Shown here one piece after another: positions 46,538-55,684 of a stretch of DNA of 64,000 bases. Position 1 is the stretch's first letter; every line of letters begins with the position of its first letter. The notes beneath the pieces are model-generated. The model made no database searches, was not told the DNA's origin, and saw only the letters and a list, made by a program, of their open reading frames with translations. Source of the DNA: Arthrobacter crystallopoietes (GTDB lineage Bacteria; Actinomycetota; Actinomycetes; Actinomycetales; Micrococcaceae); NCBI RefSeq assembly GCF_002849715.1, contig NZ_CP018863.1:3720001-3784000 (forward strand), read 5' to 3'. The translations under genes and the position numbers were made by a program.

Positions 46538-47551
46538 CTACCGGGAGATAAGGCTGGAGGCTTCCTGGCGGGTGGCGCCGGAATCTTCGATGCCTTCGGC
46601 GATGTGGGCGAGTTCTGCGGGCAGTTCCCGTCCCTTCTTGCGCATCGCCGTGGCCCACAGGCGGCCGGCCCGGTAGGACGAACGCACCAGCGGGCCGCTC
46701 ATGACGCCCAGGAAGCCGAGCTCGAGCGCTTCTTCCTGCAGTTCCACGAATTCCTGGGGCTTGACCCAGCGCTCCACCGGGTGGTGGCGTTCGGTGGGCC
46801 GCAGGTACTGCGTGATGGTAATCAGGTCGCAGCCGGCCTGGTGCAGATCGCGCAGCGCCTCGGAGATTTCCTCGCGGGTTTCGCCCATGCCCAGGATCAG
46901 GTTGGACTTGGTGACCATGCCGTGCTGCTGGCCCTGGGTGATGACGTCCAGGGAGCGTTCGTAGCGGAAGGCCGGGCGGATGCGCTTGAAGATGCGCGGC
47001 ACGGTCTCGACGTTGTGGGCGAACACTTCGGGTTTGGTTTCGCAGATGGCGCTGATGTGCTCTGGCTTGCCGGAGAAGTCCGGGATCAGGATTTCGACGC
47101 CGGTGCCCGGATTTAGTTCGTGGATCTTGCGGATGGTTTCCGCGTAGAGCCAGACGCCTTCGTCGGCCAGGTCGTCGCGGGCCACGCCGGTGACGGTGGC
47201 GTAGCGCAGGTTCATCTGTTGGACCGACTGGGCCACCTTGGTGGGCTCCAGGATGTCGATGGGGGAGGGCTTGCCGGTGTCGATCTGGCAGAAGTCGCAG
47301 CGGCGGGTGCATTCGGAACCGCCGATGAGGAAGGTGGCCTCGCGGTCTTCCCAGCACTCGAAGATGTTCGGGCAGCCGGCTTCCTCGCAGACCGTGTGCA
47401 GCCCTTCCTTCTTGACCAGGTTTTTCATGCTCACGTATTCGGGGCCGATGTTGACCTTGGCCTTGATCCAGTCCGGCTTGCGCTCGACCGGGGTGGCCGC
47501 GTTCCGTGCTTCGACGCGCAGCAGGCGCCGTCCTTCGGGGGCGAGAGTCAC
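46538..47551 (-). CDS. lipA: Lipoyl synthase
   Basis: This 337-residue radical-SAM enzyme inserts two sulfur atoms into octanoyl groups on E2 and H proteins. The auxiliary iron-sulfur cluster is bound by Cys55, Cys60 and Cys66 ([12 protein letters not shown]), and the radical-SAM cluster by Cys81, Cys85 and Cys88 (CTRRCDFC). [18 protein letters not shown] near the C-terminus includes the conserved Ser that ligates the auxiliary cluster. The GTG start overlaps the lipB stop by four bases; AAGGAG precedes it. Confidence 0.95.
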   Translation of the reverse strand: MTLAPEGRRLLRVEARNAATPVERKPDWIKAKVNIGPEYVSMKNLVKKEGLHTVCEEAGCPNIFECWEDREATFLIGGSECTRRCDFCQIDTGKPSPIDILEPTKVAQSVQQMNLRYATVTGVARDDLADEGVWLYAETIRKIHELNPGTGVEILIPDFSGKPEHISAICETKPEVFAHNVETVPRIFKRIRPAFRYERSLDVITQGQQHGMVTKSNLILGMGETREEISEALRDLHQAGCDLITITQYLRPTERHHPVERWVKPQEFVELQEEALELGFLGVMSGPLVRSSYRAGRLWATAMRKKGRELPAELAHIAEGIEDSGATRQEASSLISR

Positions 47552-48261
47552 TTCAGGGCTCCTTCGGGCTGGCTGGCGCCAGCTGTATTGACGGTGTTCT
47601 CGGGCAGGCCGGACGGTTTGACCAGCGCTGCCTCGTACTTGTTCAGTTCCTCTTCGACCCGGTCGGCAACATCGGCGGGGGAGATGTTGCGTCCCGCTTC
47701 CACACTCATGCTGGTGGTGCCGGCGTCGGTGATGCCGCAGGCAATGATCTGCGCATACGGGGCCAGATCATTATTGCAGTTCAGGGCGAAACCATGCATG
47801 GTCACACGGTGGTTGACGCGGATGCCGATGGCGGCGATCTTGCGGTCCTGCCGGTCGCCGTCGCCCTTGATCCAGACACCGGAGCGGCCTTCGATCCGGG
47901 ACCCGTTGATGCCGAAGCCTGCGAGCACGTTGATCAGGACCTGCTCCAGAATGTCCACGTAGTCGGCAACCTTGGTGGGGTCCGGCAGGGCGAGGATCGG
48001 ATAACCGACCAACTGGCCCGGGCCGTGCCAGGTCAGTTTGCCGCCGCGGTCCACATTGATGATGGGCGTACCGTCGAACGGCTTCTCATGTTCTTCGGTC
48101 CGCTTGCCGGCCGTGTAAACCGGGCTGTGTTCCAGCAGGAGGATTTTGCCCTCAGCGGCGCCGGCAACCACATCACTGTGGATTCGACGCTGCAGGTCCC
48201 ACCCTTCCTGGTAGTCGACGAAGTCGGGGGCAAACCCAATTCGGGAAAACTCAAGGCTCAT
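47548..48261 (-). CDS. lipB: Octanoyltransferase LipB
   Basis: This 237-residue enzyme moves octanoate from acyl carrier protein to the lipoyl domains of dehydrogenase complexes, providing the substrate for Lip[16 protein letters not shown] and [21 protein letters not shown] are the family signature. [21 protein letters not shown] contains the catalytic Cys after a conserved Lys region. lipB and lipA overlap and form one operon, probably leaderless from TAGGCT at 48268-48273. Confidence 0.94.
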   Translation of the reverse strand: MSLEFSRIGFAPDFVDYQEGWDLQRRIHSDVVAGAAEGKILLLEHSPVYTAGKRTEEHEKPFDGTPIINVDRGGKLTWHGPGQLVGYPILALPDPTKVADYVDILEQVLINVLAGFGINGSRIEGRSGVWIKGDGDRQDRKIAAIGIRVNHRVTMHGFALNCNNDLAPYAQIIACGITDAGTTSMSVEAGRNISPADVADRVEEELNKYEAALVKPSGLPENTVNTAGASQPEGALK

Positions 48262-48267
48262 GGCGAC

Positions 48268-48273
48268 AGCCTA
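48268..48273 (-). promoter_or_regulatory. Putative -10 box for leaderless lipB-lipA
   Basis: On the minus strand TAGGCT ends six bases before ATG 48261. Confidence 0.55.
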
Positions 48274-48365
48274 CGCCTTGAGCCCGTAGTGGCTCCATTT
48301 GTGTGAAGGGCCCCTGGCTGTGGATAACTTCTGCAGTGGAACGGCGGCTGTAGTAAATCTGGAGC

Positions 48366-49982
48366 ATGATGCTTCAGCACTCGTCACATGCCGGCGACAG
48401 CAGCCCCGCAGATGAACCGGCCCGGCCGCAGGTTCCCGGATTCCGGGTGCAACGCTGGCTCGGCAGTGGTTCTTCGGCAGCCGTGTGGCTGGTGGCGGAA
48501 GAATCCGGCGGCCGTGAATACGCGCTGAAGGTCTTTAATCGCAATGCCGGCAATGCCCGTCCGGAGGCGGATCGGGAACGGCTGCTGACCGAGGGACTGC
48601 GGCACGACCATCTGGTGCAGGTCTTCCGCAACGTGGAGACGGACGCCGGTTCGGGATTGCTGCTCGAATACGCCGCGGGTGGATCGGTGGGTTCGGTCAT
48701 TGCCGCCCGCGGCCCCTTGTCCGTGGCCGAAACAGTTACGGTACTGACGCCGATCGCGCAGGCGCTGGCGTTTCTGCATGCGGGCGGCAGGACGCATGGC
48801 GACGTTTCGCCCGGCAACGTCCTCTTCACCTCGGTGGGCAAACCGCTGCTAGCGGACTTTGGTATCGGCCGGGCGGTCGGCAGCCACCGGGCCGACGACG
48901 GCGGGACGCAGGGATTCCATCCGCCCTCGCCAAGGCGGGGCGACGTCGGGCAAAGGCTGGAGCCGGAGGCGGACATCTACGCGTTGGCCGCCCTTGGCTG
49001 GTTCATGCTCACCGGACGGGTACCGGCCGCCACCGCCCAGCGCCCGCCGCTGAATGTCATGGTGCCGGACGTGCCGCTGCCGTTGGTGGAGTTGCTGGAA
49101 GCGGCACTGGCGGACGGCGCCGCACAAAGGCCAGAGGCGGAAGAGTTCGCGCGCCGGGTTTACCGGACCGCGGACCCGGCACCGGTGGACCTGTCCGCCG
49201 CCGTACATCCGTCAGTGGCCCCGCAGTTGCTGACCCGGCGGATTGCCCGGGACGGCAAGAAGCGGACCGCCTTCGGAGCCAAGCGCCGCCCGCCGCGGGC
49301 GGTAAAAAAGCCGGACGGCCTCCGGAAGCCGCAGGTGGTCCGGCGTGCTGCTGCCGCCGCAACCCGGCAGGGTAAAGCTGCCCTTGGCCGCGTCGTTGTT
49401 GTTACAACCTCATTGGCGTTGGCCATTGCGCTGGCCGTTTTCGCGGGTAATCTGCTCGTCGGGTCCGAGGCGGCTGACACAGTCGGGGACCCGGCCGCGC
49501 AGGCCGCAGCAGCGGCGGTCCCGGGCGAGGCCTCCTCCGCTCCAACCGGACCGCCGACTGCGCGGCCGCTGCCCGATGATCTGACGCGGGCAGTTACCGC
49601 GGAGGATCCGGCCGCTGCGGTTGCCGCCTTGACCTGGTTGCGCACCGAAGCACTGCGGAGCAGGGACGTGTCCCTGCTGGACGACGTCAATGTCGCCGGA
49701 TCCGCTCCCATGGCAGCGGATACTGAGGTTATTTCCACGTTGGCCTCGCTGGAGCACTGGTTCAGCGGACTCGCAGCCAAAGCGGAGGACGTCCGGACGG
49801 TGTCCCATACCGGAACTTCGGCGGTGGTCGAAGCCACCATCAGCACTTCACCTTTTGAACAGCGCGACGCCGGCGGCGGCCTCGTCCTGTCTGTGACGGA
49901 GGCCAAGAGGCAGCCGCTGGTGCTGGTGCTGGAACGCCAGGACGGCAGGTGGCTGATTGGCGAAGTCCGCGACGGCGCCTGA
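48366..49982 (+). CDS. Transmembrane Ser/Thr protein kinase with altered catalytic loop
   Basis: This 538-residue protein has an N-terminal kinase domain (about 27-275). It keeps the Gly-rich loop (GSGSSAAV), Lys55 (ALKVF), Asp146 and Asn151 of the catalytic loop, and Asp164-Phe-Gly. The loop reads HGDVSPGN instead of HRDxKPxN: the Arg is Gly and the Lys is Ser (148). No APE motif is clear in the activation segment. A Lys/Arg-rich linker, one helix (~342-366) and an extracellular C-terminal domain follow. Activity is uncertain. TAAATC at 48354 or GGAG at 48361 may set initiation. Confidence 0.85.
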   Translation: MMLQHSSHAGDSSPADEPARPQVPGFRVQRWLGSGSSAAVWLVAEESGGREYALKVFNRNAGNARPEADRERLLTEGLRHDHLVQVFRNVETDAGSGLLLEYAAGGSVGSVIAARGPLSVAETVTVLTPIAQALAFLHAGGRTHGDVSPGNVLFTSVGKPLLADFGIGRAVGSHRADDGGTQGFHPPSPRRGDVGQRLEPEADIYALAALGWFMLTGRVPAATAQRPPLNVMVPDVPLPLVELLEAALADGAAQRPEAEEFARRVYRTADPAPVDLSAAVHPSVAPQLLTRRIARDGKKRTAFGAKRRPPRAVKKPDGLRKPQVVRRAAAAATRQGKAALGRVVVVTTSLALAIALAVFAGNLLVGSEAADTVGDPAAQAAAAAVPGEASSAPTGPPTARPLPDDLTRAVTAEDPAAAVAALTWLRTEALRSRDVSLLDDVNVAGSAPMAADTEVISTLASLEHWFSGLAAKAEDVRTVSHTGTSAVVEATISTSPFEQRDAGGGLVLSVTEAKRQPLVLVLERQDGRWLIGEVRDGA

Positions 49983-50012
49983 CGCGACCTGACCCGGCGT
50001 GTGCGGGCGGGC

Positions 50013-50915
50013 TCAGTTGTGGCGGCCCAACTCTTCGTGGACCCAGCGGGCGGCGTCGTGCACGTTTGCCTGGCCGAACTCGAAACCCGCGGCTTCAAGA
50101 CGCTCCGGAACCATGCGTTGGCTCGCCAGGATGATGTTCTCAGCCAAGCCGGGCAGAACCGTGGTCAACACTTGCTGCGGGACGCGGAGCATCGAAGGTC
50201 GGTGCAGTTCGGCCGCCAGGACGGAGACCAGTTGGTCTACCTGGGCCGGAACCGGCGCGCACACATTGACGGGGCCGGACAGCCCTGATTCCAGCAGGAA
50301 GGCCAGGGCGCGTACTTCATCGGCCAGCGTGATCCACGGCCACCATTGCCGGCCGGTACCCAGCGGGCCACCCAGGCCCAATCTGAGCGGCAGCAGCAAC
50401 CGCGGCAGGGCTCCGCCGTGGGGTGTCAGCACCACGCCGGTACGGGTGACGATGGTCGGACACGAGGCCTGCAACGCCGCCTCTTCCCAACGCCGGCAGA
50501 CATCGGCCATCACGGGCGAGCTGCCGGCTGCGGATGCTTCCGTAACGACCTCATCGCCGCGGTCCCCATAGATTCCGGAACCGGACTGGCTGATAAAGAC
50601 CTTCGGCGGGTTCTCGAGTTGGTTAATGGCTCCGGCGAGGGTGCGGGTGCTGGCAACACGGGAGGAATACAACTGCTCCCGCGATGACCTGGTCCAGGGC
50701 CGCGCCCGCAGGGGTGAACCGGACAGATTGACTACGGCATCATGGCCCGCAACAACCCGCGGATCCAGACGGCCGGCCGCCGGATCCCATTCGAACTCAC
50801 CCTCACCGCGCGGCGGGCGACGGACCAGCCGGCCGACTCGGTGTCCGGAGGAAACCAGATGTCCGGCCAGCGCCTTGCCGATCAGTCCGGACGCGCCGGA
50901 AATGAGGATCTTCAT
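50013..50915 (-). CDS. TIGR01777-family NAD(P)-dependent epimerase
   Basis: This 300-residue protein is an extended short-chain dehydrogenase. The cofactor motif is ISGASGLIGKALAGHL at the N-terminus. VVNLSGSPL, YSSRVASTRTLAGAI, FISQSGSGIYGD and the C-terminal PxxVLxxxGF-type end (ERLEAAGFEF) match the YfcH/TIGR01777 group. That group also contains the division inhibitor SulA/YfcH relatives of cyanobacteria. Substrate unknown. It converges on the kinase gene with 30 bases between stops. Confidence 0.87.
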   Translation of the reverse strand: MKILISGASGLIGKALAGHLVSSGHRVGRLVRRPPRGEGEFEWDPAAGRLDPRVVAGHDAVVNLSGSPLRARPWTRSSREQLYSSRVASTRTLAGAINQLENPPKVFISQSGSGIYGDRGDEVVTEASAAGSSPVMADVCRRWEEAALQASCPTIVTRTGVVLTPHGGALPRLLLPLRLGLGGPLGTGRQWWPWITLADEVRALAFLLESGLSGPVNVCAPVPAQVDQLVSVLAAELHRPSMLRVPQQVLTTVLPGLAENIILASQRMVPERLEAAGFEFGQANVHDAARWVHEELGRHN

Positions 50916-50994
50916 CTGCCCATCACATCATCGAATAACCAGTTGGGGAACGGCCTGCGGCAAGTCACCGACCGGTCTGCCGCACCGAGATGGT

Positions 50995-51000
50995 TAAGAT
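50995..51000 (+). promoter_or_regulatory. Putative -10 box for leaderless tricorn gene
   Basis: TAAGAT ends six bases before ATG 51007. Confidence 0.55.
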
Positions 51001-51006
51001 CGAAGC

Positions 51007-54000
51007 ATGACCTCATCGAGTTACTTCCGCTATCCGCACGTCCACGCCGAGCTGGTCACCTTCGTGGCCGAGGACGATGTGTGGGTGGCACCGCTTCAGG
51101 GCGGCCGGGCCTGGCGGATCTCGTCGCTGGGGCTTCCGGCCCGGAACCCGCGTTTCTCACCCGACGGCGGGCAAATTGCGTGGAGCGTGGTGCAGGGCAG
51201 CGCCCCCGAGGCTGTCGTAGCCGCCGTGGACGGCGGCGGGTTCCGGCAGCTGACGTACTGGGGCCACGCCTCCACACGGGTCAAGGGCTTTACCGCAACC
51301 GGCGACGTTATCGTCACCAGCGCCCACCAGCGTGAAGAATCCCGCCATACTTGGGCGCACGCGGTGCCGCTGGACGGCTCTGTCGCCAAGGTGCTGAAAT
51401 TCGGTCCGGTCGATTCGATCGCCTTCGGGCCGGTCGTCGGTGACGAGCGTCCCGTGGCGATCGGCAGCGTGCTCTCCCGCGAGCCGGCCTGGTGGAAGCG
51501 CTACCGCGGCGGAACCGCCGGCAAACTCTGGATCGACCGGGACGGTTCGGGCGAATTCCAGCGTCTGGCGGCGGAGCTGGACGGCAGCCTGACCGATCCC
51601 ATGTGGATCGGTGGCCGCATTGCCTTCCTCAGCGACCATGAAGGCTACGGCAACCTCTACTCCATCGCGCCGGACGGGTCCGGCCTGCGCCGGCATACCG
51701 ATCATGAGGAGTTCTACGTCCGCCACGCCGCCACCGACGGACAGCGGATCGTGTATGAATCTGCGGGTGAACTGTGGCTGGTGGAGTCGCTCGGAGATGA
51801 ACCCAAGAAGCTGGACATCAGCCTCGGGTCGGCGTCGACTTCGCGCCGTCCGCGGCCGCTGGACGTTGCCCGGCACCTGGCCGCCGCGGTTCCCAACCAG
51901 GACGGGACGGCCTCGGTTGTGGAAAGCCATGGCACCATCCACTGGCTCACCCACCGCGACGGACCCTCGCGCGTCGTCGAAGCGACCCCCGGCGTCCGTG
52001 CCCGGCAGGCCCGCCCGCTCGGTGCGGACACGGTGATTTACGCTGCAGACCACGACGGCGTCGAGGCGCTCTACCTTCGCCGCGTCTTCGAGGACCTCCC
52101 GGCTGTCACGCCGGCGGCGTCCGCGCAGGCCAAGAAGCCAGAGCCCGAACCGGACGCCGCCCTGCCCCGGCCGGTCTCCGCCGCGGCTGTGGTGGCAAAG
52201 CCCCAGCCGGCAGCGCCGTCGTCGTCCGTTTCCACGGATGAAACAGCGAACGACGGCGGAACGCCGCCTGAGCAGGCAGCCAGCCAGCCCAGCGGAACCC
52301 GACGCATCGACTTTGCCGCTCCCACACGCGTGAGCACCATTTCCACCAGCCCCGACGGCAAGCTCGCGGCCGTGGCGACGGAATTCGGCCAGCTCCTGGT
52401 GCTTGAGGCCGAATCCGGGGAGCTGCGCGAAGTGGCCTCGACGGGCCACGGCGCGATCAACGAGGTTGTTTTTTCACCTGATTCGCGGTGGCTCATGTGG
52501 ACCGAGCCCGTATCATCCGAGGGCAGCCGGACCAAACTCAGGCTGGCGGAGGTCACCGCCTCCGGTGGCGACCGCGTTCTGGACATCACCGACGGGCGCT
52601 TCCGGGACCACGGGCCGGCCTTCAGCCCGGACGGCAAATTCGCCGCGTTCCTCTCGGAACGCAGTTTCGACCCGGTGTATGACACGCACAGCTTCGACCT
52701 GAGTTTTCCGCAGTCCACCAAACCCTTCCTGGTGGCGCTGGACTCCGCGACGCCATCGCCTTTCGGTCCGGCGGTCCACGGCACCGTCCCTGAGCCGGCG
52801 CCGGAGGTCGGCGCGGAGCCCGACGCCCCGGCTGGAGTTCCTCTCGTTGTTGTCGATCCGCTGCAGCTGCCCGAGCGGATCATTCCCCTTCCGGTGCCGC
52901 AGGGCCGCTACAGCAGCCTGACAGCGGTGGACGGAGCGTTGCTCTGGCTCGCCACGGAGGCTGCGGGCGTCACCGGTGAGGGTCGGGCATCCGCGGAAGA
53001 TCCGGACCAGCCGAACAGGCTGGAGCGGTTCGACATCTCGCGCCGCGAGGTCAGCGTTTTGGTGCCGGCGCTGGAATCCTATGCCGTGTCCGGGGACCGC
53101 AAACGCCTGGTGTACCTGAACAAACAGCAGGTCCGGGCGGTGCCGGTGGCTGCCAAGGTCGACGACGACGCGCCGGACAGTGTCCAGGTGGATCTGAGCC
53201 GGATCCGCCTGCTGCTGGATCCGCTGAAGGTGTGGGGCCAGGCCTTCGACGAAGCCTGGCGGCTGCAGCGGGACTTCTTCTGGGCCGAGGACATGGCCGG
53301 TCTCGACTGGGACGGGGTCTACCAGCGGTACCGTCCGCTGGTGGAGCGCCTCGGCTCCCACGATGACCTGGTGGACCTGCTGTGGGAACTCCACGGCGAG
53401 CTGGGCACGTCGCACGCCTATGTTACTCCCGCGCCCGTGACCGAGCCCGGGGCGGGCAGGCAGGGGCTCCTCGGGGCGGATATCGTCAGTACGGACGCCG
53501 GGTGGAGCGTGCAGAACATCCTGGCCGGGGAGTCCTCGGACCCGCTGGCACGTTCCCCGCTGAATGCACCCGGTGCCGGCGTCAGGAACGGGGACGTCAT
53601 CGCCGCGGTGGACGGCATCCCGGTGGACCGGCTCAGCGGTCCGGGACCGCTGCTGGTAGGAGCCGCGGGCAAGACGGTGGAACTGACCATCATCAACGGT
53701 CCCGAGACGGCGGAACCGGGCAAACAGCGCCGGATCGCCGTGGTGCCGGTAGCGGATGAGGAACGTTTGCGGTACCAGAACTGGGTGGCCGGAAACCGGC
53801 GGATCGTGCGGGAGGCTTCCGGCGGCGGCTTCGGCTACCTGCACATCCCCGACATGGTGGCCCGCGGCTGGTCGCAGCTGCACCGGGACCTGGATGTGGA
53901 GACCACCCGGGACGCGCTCATTATCGATGTACGGAGTAACCGGGGCGGACATACCTCCCAGCTCGTGGCGGAGCTGATCGGACGCAAAGTAACCGCCTGG

Positions 54001-54468
54001 AACCTTGCCCGGGGCGAGCAGCCGGGAACGTATCCGGCCCACGCCCCGCGAGGCCCCGTCGTCGTACTTACGGATGAATATGCCGGTTCGGACGGGGACA
54101 TCATTACGCAGGTCGCCAAGCTGCGGGGAATCGGTCCGGTGGTCGGAACTCGGACCTGGGGCGGCGTAGTGGGGATCGACGGCCGCTTCTCGCTGGCAGA
54201 CGGCACCGGCGTCACCCAGCCGCGGTATGCCTTCTGGTTCACCCAGGATGTGGGCTGGAGCGTGGAGAACTACGGCGTGGAGCCGGACATCGAGGTGCCG
54301 TATCCGCCGCACGCCTACGCCGCGGGGGAGGACCCGCAGCTGGAGCACGGCGTGGGGATCCTCAAGGAGATGCTGAAGGAACTGCCGACCGACCGGCCGC
54401 CGGCGTTGTCCGGGTACCGTTCACTGCGGCCCGGCAAGCTGCCGCGGCGCCCGCAGGACGCCGGCTGA
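51007..54468 (+). CDS. Tricorn-type S41 protease
   Basis: This 1153-residue cytoplasmic protease resembles tricorn, which degrades peptides released by proteasomes. Two beta-propeller regions fill residues ~1-370 and ~435-700 (repeats such as FSPDGGQIAWS and FSPDSRWLMWT). A ~60-residue Pro/Ala/Ser/Glu linker (~371-434) separates them. The core follows, then a PDZ domain (~815-910) and the catalytic S41 domain. His803 (GTSHAY) and Ser1028 (YAGSDGDI) fit the tricorn catalytic pair, and NYGVEPDIEV holds the conserved Glu. No signal peptide is seen. Confidence 0.88.
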   Translation: MTSSSYFRYPHVHAELVTFVAEDDVWVAPLQGGRAWRISSLGLPARNPRFSPDGGQIAWSVVQGSAPEAVVAAVDGGGFRQLTYWGHASTRVKGFTATGDVIVTSAHQREESRHTWAHAVPLDGSVAKVLKFGPVDSIAFGPVVGDERPVAIGSVLSREPAWWKRYRGGTAGKLWIDRDGSGEFQRLAAELDGSLTDPMWIGGRIAFLSDHEGYGNLYSIAPDGSGLRRHTDHEEFYVRHAATDGQRIVYESAGELWLVESLGDEPKKLDISLGSASTSRRPRPLDVARHLAAAVPNQDGTASVVESHGTIHWLTHRDGPSRVVEATPGVRARQARPLGADTVIYAADHDGVEALYLRRVFEDLPAVTPAASAQAKKPEPEPDAALPRPVSAAAVVAKPQPAAPSSSVSTDETANDGGTPPEQAASQPSGTRRIDFAAPTRVSTISTSPDGKLAAVATEFGQLLVLEAESGELREVASTGHGAINEVVFSPDSRWLMWTEPVSSEGSRTKLRLAEVTASGGDRVLDITDGRFRDHGPAFSPDGKFAAFLSERSFDPVYDTHSFDLSFPQSTKPFLVALDSATPSPFGPAVHGTVPEPAPEVGAEPDAPAGVPLVVVDPLQLPERIIPLPVPQGRYSSLTAVDGALLWLATEAAGVTGEGRASAEDPDQPNRLERFDISRREVSVLVPALESYAVSGDRKRLVYLNKQQVRAVPVAAKVDDDAPDSVQVDLSRIRLLLDPLKVWGQAFDEAWRLQRDFFWAEDMAGLDWDGVYQRYRPLVERLGSHDDLVDLLWELHGELGTSHAYVTPAPVTEPGAGRQGLLGADIVSTDAGWSVQNILAGESSDPLARSPLNAPGAGVRNGDVIAAVDGIPVDRLSGPGPLLVGAAGKTVELTIINGPETAEPGKQRRIAVVPVADEERLRYQNWVAGNRRIVREASGGGFGYLHIPDMVARGWSQLHRDLDVETTRDALIIDVRSNRGGHTSQLVAELIGRKVTAWNLARGEQPGTYPAHAPRGPVVVLTDEYAGSDGDIITQVAKLRGIGPVVGTRTWGGVVGIDGRFSLADGTGVTQPRYAFWFTQDVGWSVENYGVEPDIEVPYPPHAYAAGEDPQLEHGVGILKEMLKELPTDRPPALSGYRSLRPGKLPRRPQDAG

Positions 54469-54484
54469 AAGCCGCTTTAAGACA

Positions 54485-54525
54485 CTGAAGGACCCCGGTG
54501 CAGATTACGCACCGGGGTCCTTCAG
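54485..54525. terminator. 17-bp hairpin between convergent genes
   Basis: A perfect 17-bp stem (54485-54501 with 54509-54525; arm CTGAAGGACCCCGGTGC) encloses a 7-base loop. It lies between the tricorn gene (+) and osmC (-) and can serve both. Confidence 0.85.
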
Positions 54526-54544
54526 TTGAAGCTGTCGCAGCCGG

Positions 54545-54976
54545 CTAGCTGGCCAACGTTGCTTCGACGGTGATGCTGGGAACCGAAGCCAGTGCACCCG
54601 ATACGGGGCAGGTGTCCTTGGCGCCGGTGGCCAGGCGCTGGAAGTCCTCGTTGCTGATGCCCGGGACGGTTGCATCCACGGTCAGGCGGATCTCGGTGAT
54701 CCCGGTGCCCGGAACGAAGTCAACGGCGGCCGACGTCTTGATGCTCTCGGCGGTGGTCCCGTTTTCCTTGAGCATGTTGCTGAACTGCATCGAGTAGCAG
54801 GTGGCGTGGGCAGCGGCCAGCAGTTCCTCCGGGCTGGTCTTGCCTTCCGCCTTTTCCGCGCGGGCGTCCCACGTCACGTCGTAGGTGCCGAGGCCGGAAG
54901 TGTCCAGGGAAGTCTGGCCGGATCCGGTGAAAAGGTCGCCCTTCCATACGGTGTGGGCCGAGCGGGTTGTAGCCAT
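54545..54976 (-). CDS. osmC: OsmC/Ohr-family peroxidase
   Basis: This 143-residue protein reduces organic hydroperoxides with a reactive Cys pair, Cys60 (AAHATCYSM) and Cys123 (DTCPVSGAL). The arrangement and length match OsmC. In this family the disulfide is often recycled by lipoylated E2 and LpdA, and both sucB and lpdA are close by. ATG 54976 is chosen because AAGGAG lies six bases upstream. A TAGGAT box at 55014-55009 is a likely promoter. Confidence 0.9.
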   Translation of the reverse strand: MATTRSAHTVWKGDLFTGSGQTSLDTSGLGTYDVTWDARAEKAEGKTSPEELLAAAHATCYSMQFSNMLKENGTTAESIKTSAAVDFVPGTGITEIRLTVDATVPGISNEDFQRLATGAKDTCPVSGALASVPSITVEATLAS

Positions 54977-55104
54977 GTGCACTCCTTGGGTCGGAACTGA
55001 TTCGGATGATCCTACTGTGCGGGCAGCGGCCACTGGCCGGTGCCTTCGTCTTCATCCTAGGGTGCGGCAGAATCGTTTGCCACCACGTTGCGTCCGGTAT
55101 GCAA

Positions 55105-55135
55105 ACGGCCGGCACCCCGGAGGGATGCCGGCCGT
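55105..55135 (-). terminator. Terminator after the small membrane protein gene
   Basis: A 10-bp stem (ACGGCCGGCA/TGCCGGCCGT) with an 11-base loop lies downstream of the minus-strand gene ending at 55153 and is followed on that strand by TTTGC. Confidence 0.65.
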
Positions 55136-55152
55136 CGGATAAACTCCGCGGA

Positions 55153-55512
55153 TCAGTTCCAGAGGGTTGCGAGGGCGATGTTGAGCAGGGCCAAACCACC
55201 CACGGCATGCGCCAGGCCGGTGGAGATGGGTTCGTTGGCCTTGTACTTGCGGCGGCCGATGAAGGCCAGCACACCGACAACCAGGGCGATGACGAGCTTG
55301 ATGCCAAGCTTAATGTAGTTCGGGTCGGTGAAGTCATCGGGCATGGCCGGGATGAGCCCCATCATGATGACGCCGGTGATCAATTGGAGCATGGCGCCGT
55401 CGAACTGGCGCGGGTGGACGGTCGGCTTCTTCATGTTGCCGATCCAGATGCCCACGATCATGGCCGCACCTACGACGTGCAGAAAGACAAAAATGCTGTA
55501 AAGGATCTCCAT
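55153..55512 (-). CDS. Conserved four-helix membrane protein
   Basis: This 119-residue protein has four hydrophobic helices at about 4-22, 42-58, 68-86 and 98-117. His12, in LHVVGAAMIVGIWIG, lies in the first helix and another His in the last (GLAHAVGGLALLN). Such helix-embedded His residues occur in heme or copper proteins of the CopD type, but I cannot assign it. The message may be leaderless from TAAGCT, seven bases before the ATG. It stands between osmC and sucB on the same strand. Confidence 0.72.
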   Translation of the reverse strand: MEILYSIFVFLHVVGAAMIVGIWIGNMKKPTVHPRQFDGAMLQLITGVIMMGLIPAMPDDFTDPNYIKLGIKLVIALVVGVLAFIGRRKYKANEPISTGLAHAVGGLALLNIALATLWN

Positions 55513-55519
55513 GGCACTT

Positions 55520-55525
55520 AGCTTA
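55520..55525 (-). promoter_or_regulatory. Putative -10 box for leaderless membrane-protein gene
   Basis: On the minus strand TAAGCT ends seven bases before ATG 55512. Confidence 0.45.
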
Positions 55526-55621
55526 TCGGCTCTGAGCAGGGAATACGCCGCGCCACGGAGCCTCAGGAGACAACTTTTCTACGAACTGTAGTAGGAACCC
55601 GCCGGAACTGTGCCGTTAAGC

Positions 55622-55673
55622 CGACGACGGCGGCGGGTGACGTTCGCTGGAACGCCACCCGCCGCCGTCGTTG
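55622..55673. terminator. 23-bp hairpin after sucB
   Basis: Arms 55622-55644 and 55651-55673 pair with one G-T wobble and one mismatch around the loop CGCTGG. The arm contains ACGACGGCGGCG, the same 12 bases as the hairpin at 45597. It lies just downstream of sucB on the minus strand. Confidence 0.75.
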
Positions 55674-55684
55674 TCCGGACCTTG

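Noticed and set aside
45620..47116. A 498-codon open frame on + through the DUF4191 and lipA genes
   Set aside because: It is antisense to two well-recognised proteins, shows no domain and arises from GC-rich codon bias.
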